Source: Bog-756 sp050014755
GTDB lineage: Bacteria > Actinomycetota > Acidimicrobiia > Acidimicrobiales > RAAP-2
DNA length: 64,000 nucleotides
NCBI GenBank assembly: GCA_050014755.1
Contig: JBEKCS010000010.1
Coordinates: 6,936-70,935, forward strand
Direction: 5' to 3'
Within the stretch, counting starts at the first letter, position 1, and every line of letters begins with the position of its first letter. The notes under the pieces were generated by a model. It was not told the DNA's origin. It saw nothing but the letters and a program-made list of their open reading frames with translations, and ran no database searches. A program made the position numbers and the translations under genes. Of the stretch, positions 54,374 through 63,469 are shown one piece after another.

Positions 54374-57300
54374 ATGGCCTTCGAGGTCGACGACGTGGAG
54401 CACGCCCGAGCCTCGATGCCCGGCGTCTCCGGCTCGGTCGTCCACGCGCTCGTCGCACACATCAGCTCGGTCGCCGGGGACACCGGTCTGGCCCAGGCCC
54501 TGGCCCTGGCCGCCGAGGAACGACCGTTCCCCGTTCTGGGTGACACACACAATTGGACGGCGGTCGAGGACGCAGTCGCCCTGTTCACCGCTGGTGGGCT
54601 GGTGACCGGGGACGGTGCCATCGCCCTCCACGTCGGCCAGGACCTGCTGTGGGCCCCCGACACCGCCGGTCTGGCCTTCCGCATCCGGTCACTCGAATTC
54701 GCCGAGGTCGCCTTCCGGCACGTCGGCGCGCTCATCGACCAGTTCATGGGGGCGACCGACGCCGCCGCCCTCGAGACCGCCCCCGGTCGGGCGCTGGTCG
54801 AGGTCGCCCCGGTGGGAGGCGGCAGTCGCCATGCCCACCTGTGCGAACTCACCCGCGGCCTCCTGTCCGAAATTCCGGCGCTGTTCGAACTGCAGCCGGC
54901 GTCCGTCTCCGAGCACGAGTGCGCCGCCCGGGGTGGGATCGTCTGCCGCTACGAGCTGAGCTGGGTGCCCGCGGTCCCTGACGGCCGGGAATCCGTCGGG
55001 TGGACCGACGCCGGCCTGAACGATCGGCCGGACTACGCCACCGAGCAGCCCGTGCCGGCCACCGCCGCCGCACACCCGTCGACCGGCATCGGCGACGACC
55101 ACCGGGTGACAGACGGACGAAGCCCGACACCGGCACGGGTCGTCGGGGGTGAGGCACCCCACGGGCCCTCGGAGGTCGAGCTCCTCTCCGAACAGCTCGC
55201 CGCCGCCCGGGCGGCCCTGGTCGACGCGGTCGCCGAGGCAGCCCGACAGGAGTCGGCGGCGAGCGACCTCGCCGGCCTCAAGGAGGCCGACGCCCGGGGC
55301 CGGGCGGAGGCCGAGGATTTGGCCGCCCGGTACCAGCGGGAGGTCGAACGACTCGAGCACCTCGCCGAGTGGACGTCAGCCACCACCATCGACCTGTGCG
55401 ACAACGAAGTCGACGCACTGCTCGAGGAGCTCGCCACCCGGGCAGACCAGGTCGTGGCGGCCAGGCGCTACCTGCTCATGGTTCGGGTCGACGCCGGCTT
55501 GCCGATCGAGATCCACCATCCGGGACTCGACGACGAGGAGGCCAGAATCCTCGCCTCCGAGTTGTGGGGATCCGCCATCGACGACGAGGACGGATCCCGT
55601 CTCGTCGTGGACATCGTCTCGCCCCGTCGGCGCTACGGACGACTGGCCGTACTGGTCGAGCCGGGATCCGAACGCACCGACGCCGACGAGCGGGTCCTCC
55701 GACTGTTCGCCCGCCACGCGGCGAACGTCCTCGACGTCTTCACCGTCTTGGGCGACGTCCGCCGCAGCGACACAACGGCGCGGACGATCCTCGCCTTTTC
55801 GGAGAAGCTGTCCGGCCTGACCAACCTGGCCCAGGCGCTCCAGATCCTTGCCGACACCGTCCCCGGCATGACCGGCTGTGCCCAGTCAAGCGTCTATCTG
55901 TGGGACCGCGAGCGGTCCAGGCTGGTCCTCGGGGCGTTCACCGCGGGGACGACCCCGCCCGACGCCGGCATCGGGCTGTTCGCCCCCCGCTGGTCCCCGA
56001 CGACGTCGGCCGCCCACATCCAGGCCGTACGCCACGCGCAGGTGCCCGACGCGGAGCCGGCTGACGCCGAGGGGTCCGGGCAACTCGCGGTCGAGATCGA
56101 CAGCCCGATGATCCAACGGATGATCAGGGACCACGACGTCATGGTCCTCGACGCGAGGACCGTGGAGGATCCCAAGCTGCGGACGCTGATGGAGGAGTTG
56201 AGCGTGCCGGCCTCGGTGGTCGCCCCGCTGTTCGCCGCCGGCGAGTTCCTCGGTGTGATCGCCGCCAACTTCTCCCGGGAGGCAGCCAGTAGCGCCATCC
56301 ACGATCCCGACCTCCATGAGCGCCTGAGCGGTCTGGCCGATCAGGCGGCTACCTCCATCCAGAACCTGGAGCTCCTGGAGAAGGTCTCCCACATGGCCTG
56401 GCACGACTCGCTCACCGGGCTCCCGAACCGACGCCTGTTCGAGGATCGCGTGGAACAGGAACTGGTGCGCTCCCGCCGGGTCGGCGAGCCGGTGTGCATG
56501 TTCTTCGTCGACATCGACAACTTCAAGACCGTCAACGACACCTACGGGCACGCGACCGGCGACGTCCTCATCCAGGAAGTGGGCCGGCGCCTGGTCGACA
56601 CGGTCAGGAGCCAGGACACGGTGGCCCGGGTCGGCGGCGACGAGTTCGCCATCCTCCTCCCCGGCCTCGTCGACCAGCAATCCATCAACCAGCTGGCCGA
56701 GCGCACGCTCGACGCCGTCCACACCCCCTTCACCATCTTCGGCACGGAAGTGACCACCTCGGCTTCCGTCGGCATCGCCATCGCACCCGAGCACGGGGAC
56801 ACCTACGACGACCTGCTGAACCGGGCCGACGAGGCGATGTACCGGGCGAAGGACCAGGGGCGCGACGCATTCGAGATGTTCCGGCACACCCCCGACCCGC
56901 TCCACCCCGGACGGCGGGCCGTCGACGACCGGGAGCTTCACACCGACCTGGTCAACGCCCTCGACGCCAACGAGTTCTTCCTCTGCTACCAGCCCTACAT
57001 CGACCTGCGGACCGCCGAGATCGTCGGCGTCGAAGCCCTGATCCGTTGGCAGCACCCGACCCTCGGAGTCCTGGAGCCGCCGCAGTTCATCCCCATGGCC
57101 GAAAAGAGCGATCTGATCGTCGCCCTCGACAGCTGGGTGCTGTGGCAGGGATGCCGCCAGCTGCGATCGTGGCAGGACCACGACATCGGTCCCCTACGCC
57201 TGTCGGTCAACCTCGCGTCGAGGGACCTCTCCAGTCCCGACTTCTTCGACAGTGTCGAGCGGACGCTGCGCGACACGGGGATCGACCCGTCGCTGCTCGA

Positions 57301-57763
57301 GCTCGAGATCACCGAGCGCGTGGTGCTCGACAGGAACGGCCCTGCCGTCGGCAACATCGACCGCCTGCGTCAGCTCGGTGTGCGGTTCACCATCGACAAC
57401 TTCGGATCGGGGAACTCCTCCCTCGACCGGATCGGCACGTTTCCGGTGAGCACCCTCAAGATCGACCAGTCCTTCGTCCAGGTGCTCGGCCCCGAGGACG
57501 CCGACAACAGTCTGGTATCGGCCATCATCGCCATGGCCAGCAGGCTGGGGCTCTCCTGCGTGGCCGAAGGCGTCGAGACCCTCCTGCAGAGCCGCCTGCT
57601 CCTGCAGCGGGGTTGCACGACGGCGCAGGGCTACTACTTCAGCCCGCCCCTGCCCCCTGAGGGCATCGAGGCCATGCTCAACTCCCAGTCCCCGGCCGAG
57701 GTCCCCGAATCCTTCGGCGAACCGCCTTCGGACGCCCCGCCGACCGACCGGCCCGATCGCTGA
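54374..57763 (+). CDS. Large GGDEF-EAL protein with unknown N-terminal domain and GAF-like sensors
   Basis: 1129 residues. Residues 1-200 form a domain I do not recognise (Cys in HLCELTRG and HECAARGGIVCRY). A linker and coiled coil (about 265-335) and two GAF-like regions (about 340-460 and 470-670) follow. The GGDEF domain has an intact GGDEF at 754-758 (VARVGGDEFAIL), so it should make c-di-GMP. The EAL domain has EAL at 887 and EGVET, but DDFGTG is replaced by DNFGSG (Asn at 1009, a metal-binding Asp in active enzymes), so hydrolysis may be lost. No membrane segment; cytoplasmic. ATG 54374 follows GGACGGGG; there is no upstream in-frame start. Confidence 0.92.
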   Translation: MAFEVDDVEHARASMPGVSGSVVHALVAHISSVAGDTGLAQALALAAEERPFPVLGDTHNWTAVEDAVALFTAGGLVTGDGAIALHVGQDLLWAPDTAGLAFRIRSLEFAEVAFRHVGALIDQFMGATDAAALETAPGRALVEVAPVGGGSRHAHLCELTRGLLSEIPALFELQPASVSEHECAARGGIVCRYELSWVPAVPDGRESVGWTDAGLNDRPDYATEQPVPATAAAHPSTGIGDDHRVTDGRSPTPARVVGGEAPHGPSEVELLSEQLAAARAALVDAVAEAARQESAASDLAGLKEADARGRAEAEDLAARYQREVERLEHLAEWTSATTIDLCDNEVDALLEELATRADQVVAARRYLLMVRVDAGLPIEIHHPGLDDEEARILASELWGSAIDDEDGSRLVVDIVSPRRRYGRLAVLVEPGSERTDADERVLRLFARHAANVLDVFTVLGDVRRSDTTARTILAFSEKLSGLTNLAQALQILADTVPGMTGCAQSSVYLWDRERSRLVLGAFTAGTTPPDAGIGLFAPRWSPTTSAAHIQAVRHAQVPDAEPADAEGSGQLAVEIDSPMIQRMIRDHDVMVLDARTVEDPKLRTLMEELSVPASVVAPLFAAGEFLGVIAANFSREAASSAIHDPDLHERLSGLADQAATSIQNLELLEKVSHMAWHDSLTGLPNRRLFEDRVEQELVRSRRVGEPVCMFFVDIDNFKTVNDTYGHATGDVLIQEVGRRLVDTVRSQDTVARVGGDEFAILLPGLVDQQSINQLAERTLDAVHTPFTIFGTEVTTSASVGIAIAPEHGDTYDDLLNRADEAMYRAKDQGRDAFEMFRHTPDPLHPGRRAVDDRELHTDLVNALDANEFFLCYQPYIDLRTAEIVGVEALIRWQHPTLGVLEPPQFIPMAEKSDLIVALDSWVLWQGCRQLRSWQDHDIGPLRLSVNLASRDLSSPDFFDSVERTLRDTGIDPSLLELEITERVVLDRNGPAVGNIDRLRQLGVRFTIDNFGSGNSSLDRIGTFPVSTLKIDQSFVQVLGPEDADNSLVSAIIAMASRLGLSCVAEGVETLLQSRLLLQRGCTTAQGYYFSPPLPPEGIEAMLNSQSPAEVPESFGEPPSDAPPTDRPDR

Positions 57764-57808
57764 CGACCCCCGACGGGGAGCCTTCGACCGGGTTCCCGGC
57801 CGCGATCA

Positions 57809-57830
57809 TCTGCTAACTACAGCTAGCAGA
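57809..57830. other. AT-rich dyad before the DUF5679 gene
   Basis: TCTGCTA/TAGCAGA arms of 7 bp with an 8-base centre, standing out from GC-rich surroundings. Could be the end structure of the GGDEF-EAL mRNA (no U-tract) or an operator for the small gene at 57923. Confidence 0.35.
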
Positions 57831-57922
57831 AGGGGCTCCCATCCCCCGTTCGCCCAGGAGAGGCCGATACCGTCGCTCCATCGGTGTCCGGATGGGCGCC
57901 ACTCGGAGCAGGAGGAGGAACC

Positions 57923-58075
57923 ATGGCTACGTACGAGGGCTACTGCGTCAAGTGCCGGGAGAAGCGGGAGTTCGACGGCGAGGTGGTCGAGATGGCCAAC
58001 GGTCGTCGTTCGGCGAAGGGCAAGTGCCCGGTGTGCGGAACCGGAATGAACAGGATCCTGGGCAAGAACGCCTGA
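57923..58075 (+). CDS. DUF5679 small zinc-ribbon-like protein
   Basis: 50 residues. The whole protein is a two-CxxC fold: YCVKCREKREF and KCPVCGTGMNRIL, with a conserved middle GEVVEMANGRRSAKG. It matches the DUF5679 family found widely in actinobacteria and chloroflexi; the function is unknown, possibly RNA or zinc binding. ATG 57923 has a very strong Shine-Dalgarno (GGAGGAGGAA), suggesting high expression. Confidence 0.92.
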   Translation: MATYEGYCVKCREKREFDGEVVEMANGRRSAKGKCPVCGTGMNRILGKNA

Positions 58076-58193
58076 TCCGGGGATTCGGCGGCGGACGGCC
58101 GTCCGCCGCCTCTCGCCCCGCCCAACCACGGGTGACTGCCGGTTGGGCTCACGGGAACGGCCGGTTCGGCTCCTTCGCCCCCGTCGGCCGTGC

Positions 58194-59165
58194 TCAGGAC
58201 GCCATGGCCGGGAGCGACAGCCTGTCGAGGACGGCTCCCTCACGGAGCCCCCACTCGCTCACCACCAGACCCCGGAGGCCGAGGAGTTCGACCAGCGTCG
58301 ACAACACCACGGCCCCGATCGGCAGGAGCGGCGCCCGTCGGGCTTGGATGCCGGGAAGCGCCATCCGTGCGTCGAGGTCGAGCGTGGACAGTCGGTCGGC
58401 CAGTTCGTGGAGCTGTTCGGCCGGGATCTCCACCTGGTTGACGGACGGGGCGGCCGACGAACTCGACCTCGGGGCCGGTCGGTGGAGCCCCATGGCCAGT
58501 CGGGCCAGGGCCCGAACCGTTCCGCCACTGGCGATGACCCGCTGCGCTGCCTCCGACCGCTCCGCGAGCATGGCGACGACCGGCTCCGCCCGTTCGGCGG
58601 CCAACGCACCGATCGCGGCCCGCTCCCCCACCGACAGCCGGTCCCCCGTGTTGAGCTCCCCGCGGATACGGGCGGTGCCGAGGGCCACGCTGGCCACCGA
58701 CAGGACCGAGTCGATGGTGCCGATGCCGGCCTCCAGGCTCCCGCCCCCGAGGTCGAGACCGAGCACCGGTGACTTTCCGACCCACACCCCCGCCCGCTGT
58801 CCGAGGAAGCACAGCCTGGCCTCCTCCTCGCCCGACAGCAGATTGATCGGGCTCCCGAGGATGCGTTCCATCCGAGCGATCAAACGGGTCCCGTTGTCTG
58901 CATCGCGCAGCGCGGCCGTGGCCATGGCGACCACCACATCCGCCCCGGCGTCCTCGGCGGCGACGTGCAGGCGCTTCACCGTCCGCACGGCCAGCGCGGA
59001 ACGATCTCCGGGCACACCTCCGGTCCGGGCCACTTCGGTCCCGAGGTGGAGGAAGGAGCGGCGGCGCAGCACCGGGTCGAGTCGTCCGTCGCGAGAGGCG
59101 TCCACCACCATCAGATGGAACGAACTGCTGCCCAGGTCGAAGACGGCTACTCGCACAGTGGGCAT
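58194..59165 (-). CDS. Ppx/GppA-family phosphatase
   Basis: 323 residues, the short form of the exopolyphosphatase/pppGpp phosphohydrolase family (N-terminal two actin-like domains only). Motifs: VAVFDLGSSSFHLMVVD, the catalytic-Glu region LLSGEEEARLCFLGQ, LGLDLGGGSLEAGIG, and C-terminal ASGGTVRALA. Whether polyphosphate or pppGpp is the main substrate cannot be told. ATG 59165 has TAGCGT 7 bases upstream. The gap from 59166 to the tRNA at 59445 contains nothing else I can support. Confidence 0.9.
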   Translation of the reverse strand: MPTVRVAVFDLGSSSFHLMVVDASRDGRLDPVLRRRSFLHLGTEVARTGGVPGDRSALAVRTVKRLHVAAEDAGADVVVAMATAALRDADNGTRLIARMERILGSPINLLSGEEEARLCFLGQRAGVWVGKSPVLGLDLGGGSLEAGIGTIDSVLSVASVALGTARIRGELNTGDRLSVGERAAIGALAAERAEPVVAMLAERSEAAQRVIASGGTVRALARLAMGLHRPAPRSSSSAAPSVNQVEIPAEQLHELADRLSTLDLDARMALPGIQARRAPLLPIGAVVLSTLVELLGLRGLVVSEWGLREGAVLDRLSLPAMAS

Positions 59166-59172
59166 CACAGCG

Positions 59173-59178
59173 ACGCTA
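59173..59178 (-). promoter_or_regulatory. -10 box for leaderless Ppx/GppA gene
   Basis: TAGCGT, 7 bases before ATG 59165, no Shine-Dalgarno. Confidence 0.5.
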
Positions 59179-59444
59179 TCCCGTGACCAGAGGTACCGGG
59201 GAACTCGCAGAGGCTCGCTGCGACCGGGCCGACGTGCCGACGCGCCACGAACCGCGGACATCGCCGATCGCCTACGATCTCGGTGGTCGCCGGGTTCGCA
59301 TCGGTGCCCGACGTCAGGTTCGGGAACCGGTAGCGGAAGCGGGGCCGGTTGTCCGGATCGCAGATGCCGTGGGGGGAACCGGCGTCGAGGAGGCAGCCCA
59401 GCCGGGCGGTCGGCTCGTGTGCACCGCCGCGGAGGATGGAGAGA

Positions 59445-59518
59445 CGGGACGTAGCGCAGCTTGGTAGCGCGCCTGCTTTGGGAGCAGGAGGTCGCAGGTT
59501 CAAATCCTGTCGTCCCGA
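59445..59518 (+). tRNA. tRNA-Pro (TGG)
   Basis: Full cloverleaf, 74 nt: acceptor CGGGACG/CGTCCCG, anticodon stem CCTGC/GCAGG with loop TTTGGGA (anticodon TGG), T stem GCAGG/CCTGT with TTCAAAT. Discriminator A; no encoded CCA. It converges on the GGDEF-EAL gene with 8 bases between. Confidence 0.97.
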
Positions 59519-59526
59519 CGGAGAGA

Positions 59527-61323
59527 TCAGGCGCTGAGGCGTAGCCCGAACAGGGCGCGTAGCTCGCTGGCCGGTACCGGCCGCGAGAACAGGAACCCCT
59601 GGGCGAAGTCGCATTCCAGGGACCGGAGGACCTCGAACTGCTGCTCGGTCTCGACCCCTTCGGCCACCACCACGAGCCCGAGGGCGTGAGCCAGTTGGAT
59701 CACCGCGGACACGATCTCGTCGCCGCCCTTGTTCTTCCCGAGCCCCTCGACGAACATGCGGTCGACCTTGACGATGTCGAGCGGGAACCGCTGGAGATAG
59801 CTGAGCGACGAGTAGCCGGTCCCGAAGTCGTCGATGGCGAGGAGGACGCCGATCTGCTTCAAGGCCTGCAGCACCACGAGGGCCGAGGCGGCGTCCTTCA
59901 TCAGTGCGCTCTCGGTGATCTCCAAGGTGAGGTGTTCGGGCGGGAGGCCCGTGCGCGACAGGATCTCCTCGACGGTGCGCACGATCTCGGGATCGTCGAT
60001 CTGACGGGCGGAAAGGTTCACCTCGACCGAGCCACGGGGGCCGACGGGGCCCCGGTGATGCCAGTCGCGAAGCTGATGGCACGCCTGCTCCAACACCCAC
60101 GCTCCGATCGGGATGATCAGCCCGCTCTCCTCGGCAACCGGGATGAACCGCCCCGGGGCGACCATGCCCCGTTCGGGGTGGCGCCACCGGATCAGCGCCT
60201 CCACGCCCACCGTGGTCGCACCCTGGACCTCGACCACCGGCTGGTAGTGGAGCATCAGCTCGCTGCGTTCGAGGGCACGGTGGAGCGAGTGCTCGGTGGC
60301 CGACCGGTCGATCACCTCGATGCGGAGGGACTCGCCGAATGTCTCGGCCCCGAAGCCGCCCCGCCGCTTGGCCTGGTACATGGCCGCCTCGGCGTGAGCC
60401 AGCAGGTCGGCGGGGTCATCGGCACCGAATGTATTGAGCGCGACGCCGACTGACGCGTCGAGAAACACCTCCGCCCCGTCGACCTGGAACGGCGACGCCA
60501 GTGCCGACTGCACCCGATGGACGAACTCCATGGCCTTGCGTTCGGCACCGCCCTTCCGGTCGGTGACGAGAGCGAGGAACTCGTCCCCACCGAATCGGGC
60601 CACCACGTCGACCGTGCCGGCGACGTCGACGAGGCGGCCGGCCACCGCCGCGAGGACGCCGTCGCCGAGCGCGTGACCTACCGAGTTGTTGACGGCCTTG
60701 AATCTGTCCAGGTCGAGGAGCACCACGGCCACGCTCCCCGGTGTGCCGGCGTTGACGGACGCGGCCTCGGAGAGGCGCTTCAGGTAGGCGGCGCGATCGG
60801 CCAGACCGGTCAGACCGTCACGGGACCCGCGTGCCGCCGTTGCCGGGCCCCGAACTTCCCTGTCCACCGGGGTGCGCAGGAAGCCGGCCACCGAGCGTTC
60901 GCGACCCTGCCCCAGGACCACGAGACGGCTGTCGGTCCGGATGAGCTGCCCGTCGCGGAGGCGCAGATCGAGGACCAGATCGAGGGTTCCGCCGGTGACC
61001 GAGCCGGTCACCGGTCCGACCGATGCACCGGTCGAATCTGCCATCAGGAGCCCGAAGGGCGACCGGGCGAAGGAACCGGCGAGGATGGTCTCGGTGACGA
61101 AGACCCCGACCACCTCGTCACGCGACCACCCGAATGCCGCCTCGGCCTCCGCGTTCCACTCGACGACCATCCCACTGCGGTCGATCTCGACGAAGGCGTC
61201 CGGACAGCCGGCGATCAGCCGATCGAGCCGTCGTTCACTCCCGACGCCCGTCCCCGTGCCTCCCGGGATCTGCCCGGCGGACGACCGGGGGACCACCACG
61301 CCGGCGTGCGTGGGTTCGGTCAC
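59527..61323 (-). CDS. PAS-GGDEF-EAL c-di-GMP turnover protein
   Basis: 598 residues. A PAS domain at about 30-150 (CPDAFVEIDRSGMVVEWNAEAEAAFGW, here shortened to FVEIDRSGMVVEWN) senses an unknown signal. The GGDEF domain has intact GGDEF at about 245 (VARFGGDEFLAL). The EAL domain has VEALIRWRH, LEITES, DDFGTGYSSL, KVDRMFVEGL and AEGVET, so all catalytic residues are present: both synthesis and hydrolysis are possible. No membrane segment. The start is GTG 61323, whose GTGA overlaps the stop of a nine-codon frame (61320-61349). Confidence 0.94.
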   Translation of the reverse strand: MTEPTHAGVVVPRSSAGQIPGGTGTGVGSERRLDRLIAGCPDAFVEIDRSGMVVEWNAEAEAAFGWSRDEVVGVFVTETILAGSFARSPFGLLMADSTGASVGPVTGSVTGGTLDLVLDLRLRDGQLIRTDSRLVVLGQGRERSVAGFLRTPVDREVRGPATAARGSRDGLTGLADRAAYLKRLSEAASVNAGTPGSVAVVLLDLDRFKAVNNSVGHALGDGVLAAVAGRLVDVAGTVDVVARFGGDEFLALVTDRKGGAERKAMEFVHRVQSALASPFQVDGAEVFLDASVGVALNTFGADDPADLLAHAEAAMYQAKRRGGFGAETFGESLRIEVIDRSATEHSLHRALERSELMLHYQPVVEVQGATTVGVEALIRWRHPERGMVAPGRFIPVAEESGLIIPIGAWVLEQACHQLRDWHHRGPVGPRGSVEVNLSARQIDDPEIVRTVEEILSRTGLPPEHLTLEITESALMKDAASALVVLQALKQIGVLLAIDDFGTGYSSLSYLQRFPLDIVKVDRMFVEGLGKNKGGDEIVSAVIQLAHALGLVVVAEGVETEQQFEVLRSLECDFAQGFLFSRPVPASELRALFGLRLSA

Positions 61324-61349
61324 TGCAACTTCGCGAGATCGTCGACCAT
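61320..61349 (-). CDS. Possible 9-residue leader peptide before PAS-GGDEF-EAL
   Basis: ATG at 61349 opens the frame MVDDLAKLQ and stops at TGA 61322-61320, overlapping the GTG start of the large gene as GTGA. Nearly all gene junctions in this window use the same overlap, so a translated leader is plausible, but a frame this short can arise by chance and its Shine-Dalgarno is weak. Confidence 0.25.
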   Translation of the reverse strand: MVDDLAKLQ

Positions 61350-61464
61350 GAGTGTCCGTTCCAATCGGCTTCCATAGCAGTGCCCCGTTTGCGGGGGGAG
61401 TTGCGGGTCAATCTAGGCAGCGCGCCCCACCGGTACAAGGATTTCCACCGGTCGGCCCCGTCGA

Positions 61465-62232
61465 CTACGAATCCGAATCGGACTGTGGGGCGCCCAGATC
61501 GGGCGGGGCGGCGAGGATCTCGCCTCCGGATTCGACCCCCGTTTCGCCTCGGGGCCCGTCTCGGGGTCCGTCGAATTCGATCTCGAGCCGAAGTTTCACC
61601 CTCCGACGCCGCCACACCTCGAATCCCACGACGGCGGCCAGGAGCGCGCCCACACCGATCAGGGACCACAGGCCGATCTCCTTCAGCACGTGCTCGAAGG
61701 AGACACCCACCACGTAGCCGAGCACGGTGTAACCGACACCCCAGACGGTGGCCCCGAGGACGTTCCAGAACAAGAAGGTCCGGTAGCGGAGGCCGCTCAT
61801 ACCGGCGAGCCCGGGGATCACCGCACGGGCGAACGTGACGAACCGGCCGATGAAGATCGCCGGGCCGCCGTAGCGGTCGAGCAGACCGAGTGTGCTCCGT
61901 ACCGCCATGCTTCCCGCGAGCGGTCGATGCTCGAGCAGCCACGGGCCGACCAGCCTGCCCACCTCGAACCCGACCGAGTCCCCCACGATGGCGCAGACCA
62001 CGACGACGACGATCATCAGCGCGAGGTCGACTCGACCCAGGCCGGCCAGGACCCCACCGACGACCACGGCCGTCTCACCGGGGATGAAGAAACCGACCAT
62101 GAGCGCCGCCTCGGCGAAGGCGAGCAACCCGATCAGCGCATAGGCCGGCCCTCCTCCCACGTGCAGCAGGTGGCCCGCGATCCCTCCGGGTGCCGCGGAT
62201 GGCGAAGCCACCAGCACGACCGCGCCCGTCAC
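61465..62232 (-). CDS. DedA-family membrane protein
   Basis: 255 residues. DedA/SNARE-associated fold: FFIPGETAVVVGGVLAG (the conserved acidic residue and Pro-Gly), GDSVGFEVGRLVGPWL, GPAIFIGRFVTFARAVIPGLAGMSGL (conserved Arg pair), shown in parts. Several membrane segments and an Arg-rich then acidic C-terminal tail. DedA proteins act as lipid carrier flippases, e.g. undecaprenyl phosphate or phosphatidylethanolamine; which one here is unknown. GTG 62232 overlaps the preceding stop as GTGA. The 141-base gap after it to 61323 holds only the leader frame. Confidence 0.91.
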   Translation of the reverse strand: MTGAVVLVASPSAAPGGIAGHLLHVGGGPAYALIGLLAFAEAALMVGFFIPGETAVVVGGVLAGLGRVDLALMIVVVVVCAIVGDSVGFEVGRLVGPWLLEHRPLAGSMAVRSTLGLLDRYGGPAIFIGRFVTFARAVIPGLAGMSGLRYRTFLFWNVLGATVWGVGYTVLGYVVGVSFEHVLKEIGLWSLIGVGALLAAVVGFEVWRRRRVKLRLEIEFDGPRDGPRGETGVESGGEILAAPPDLGAPQSDSDS

Positions 62233-62678
62233 CGGGTCAGCGTCACGCTGGTCCAGGTGCGCCGCCGACATGCCGGACAGGTCATCCACCGGTCGAAGAC
62301 GCGCCTCGGGAGCCACACCCCCACCGGAAGCTGGAGGATCAGGAATTCGACCAATCCGACCCGGGTCACCGATCCGCACCGCGAGCAGGCGACGGACAGG
62401 ACGCCGGCCCGCGGAACTGGATCGTCGCCGGTGGCGGTGGCCAGGTCCCGCACCGGCTCGTCCGCCGGCGTGGCGTCGGAGAAGAGCGCGTGTCTGCCGG
62501 CCGGGCGGGGGTGGCGAACCCCTTCGGACAGGTGGTGTGCGCCCTCTGGGGAGTGGTGGCGACCCGACGAGGCGGACCGGTTGGTCCGTCGGTCGCTGCG
62601 GTCGTCGACCTCAGCCTCGGCCTCCACCGGCATCCAGTAGAGCGCCCGTTTGCCGAGCGGATCGGGGCCGTCGCCCAT
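62229..62678 (-). CDS. Hypothetical zinc-ribbon membrane-associated protein
   Basis: 149 residues, not assigned to a named family. The first 90 residues are polar and His/Arg/Asp-rich. The C-terminal 60 form a split zinc ribbon (VACSRCGSVTR and MTCPACRRRTW) around a hydrophobic segment VGLVEFLILQLPVGVWLP. So it may be a membrane-associated zinc protein. ATG 62678 overlaps the parA stop (TGATG) and its stop overlaps dedA (GTGA), so the three are one operon. Confidence 0.8.
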   Translation of the reverse strand: MGDGPDPLGKRALYWMPVEAEAEVDDRSDRRTNRSASSGRHHSPEGAHHLSEGVRHPRPAGRHALFSDATPADEPVRDLATATGDDPVPRAGVLSVACSRCGSVTRVGLVEFLILQLPVGVWLPRRVFDRWMTCPACRRRTWTSVTLTR

Positions 62679-63463
62679 CAGCCCGCTGTGCCGGCCACCA
62701 CGCCCGCTTCGAGGAGGACGGCGGCCAGCGCGCGGTAGGCCTGGGCACCTGGCGAGTTGGGGGCGTGCTGCAGGATCGACTTCCCACGGGCGGGTGCCTC
62801 GGCGAACCGGATCGACTTCCGGACCGGTGGCTGGAGAATGGGGATGCCGTACCGCGTCTGCACCTCGTCGAAGATGTGCCGGGAGTGCTTGGTGCGATCG
62901 TCGTACATCGTGGCGATCACCCCACGGACGGTCAGTTCGCTGTTGGCGAAGGCCCGTACGTCCTCGATGGTCTCGAGCAGCTGGCCCACGCCGCGGTGGG
63001 ACAGGGCCTCGCACTGCAGGGGGATGAGCACCGATCGGGCCGCGGTCAGGCCGTTGATGGTGAGCACCCCGAGCGACGGAGGGCAGTCGATCAGAACCAG
63101 GTCGTACTGGTCGAGGACCGGCTCGAGGGCCCGGGAGAGTACGTGCTCCCGACCGGTCCGGGTGAGCAGGTGGACCTCCGAACCGGCGAGGTCGATGGTG
63201 GCCGGCAACAGGTCGAGGCCGGCCACACCGGGGACAGGCAGCGCCACCTCGGCCACACTTTGGCGGCGGACGAAGACGTCGTGCAGCGACCGATCGAGTC
63301 GATCGGGGTCGAAGCCGAGTGAGAACGTCAGGCAGGCCTGCGGATCGAGATCGATCACCAGCGTCCGCCGGCCGAGTTCTGCCGATGCCACGCCGAGCGA
63401 GTGGACGGTGGTGGTCTTGGCAACCCCACCCTTCTGGTTGGCCACTGCGAGCACATCGGTCAC
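62678..63463 (-). CDS. ParA-family ATPase (Soj-like)
   Basis: 261 residues. Deviant Walker A KGGVAKTTTVHSLGVA, Walker A' VIDLDPQACLTFSLG, Walker B LVLIDCPPSLGVLT. The length and lack of a helix-turn-helix N terminus fit a chromosomal ParA/Soj or a ParA-like positioning protein. No parB follows; next come the zinc-ribbon and dedA genes, so a non-segregation role is possible. GTG 63463 has TAGACT exactly 6 bases upstream: leaderless. Confidence 0.92.
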   Translation of the reverse strand: MTDVLAVANQKGGVAKTTTVHSLGVASAELGRRTLVIDLDPQACLTFSLGFDPDRLDRSLHDVFVRRQSVAEVALPVPGVAGLDLLPATIDLAGSEVHLLTRTGREHVLSRALEPVLDQYDLVLIDCPPSLGVLTINGLTAARSVLIPLQCEALSHRGVGQLLETIEDVRAFANSELTVRGVIATMYDDRTKHSRHIFDEVQTRYGIPILQPPVRKSIRFAEAPARGKSILQHAPNSPGAQAYRALAAVLLEAGVVAGTAG

Positions 63464-63469
63464 GGGTGG

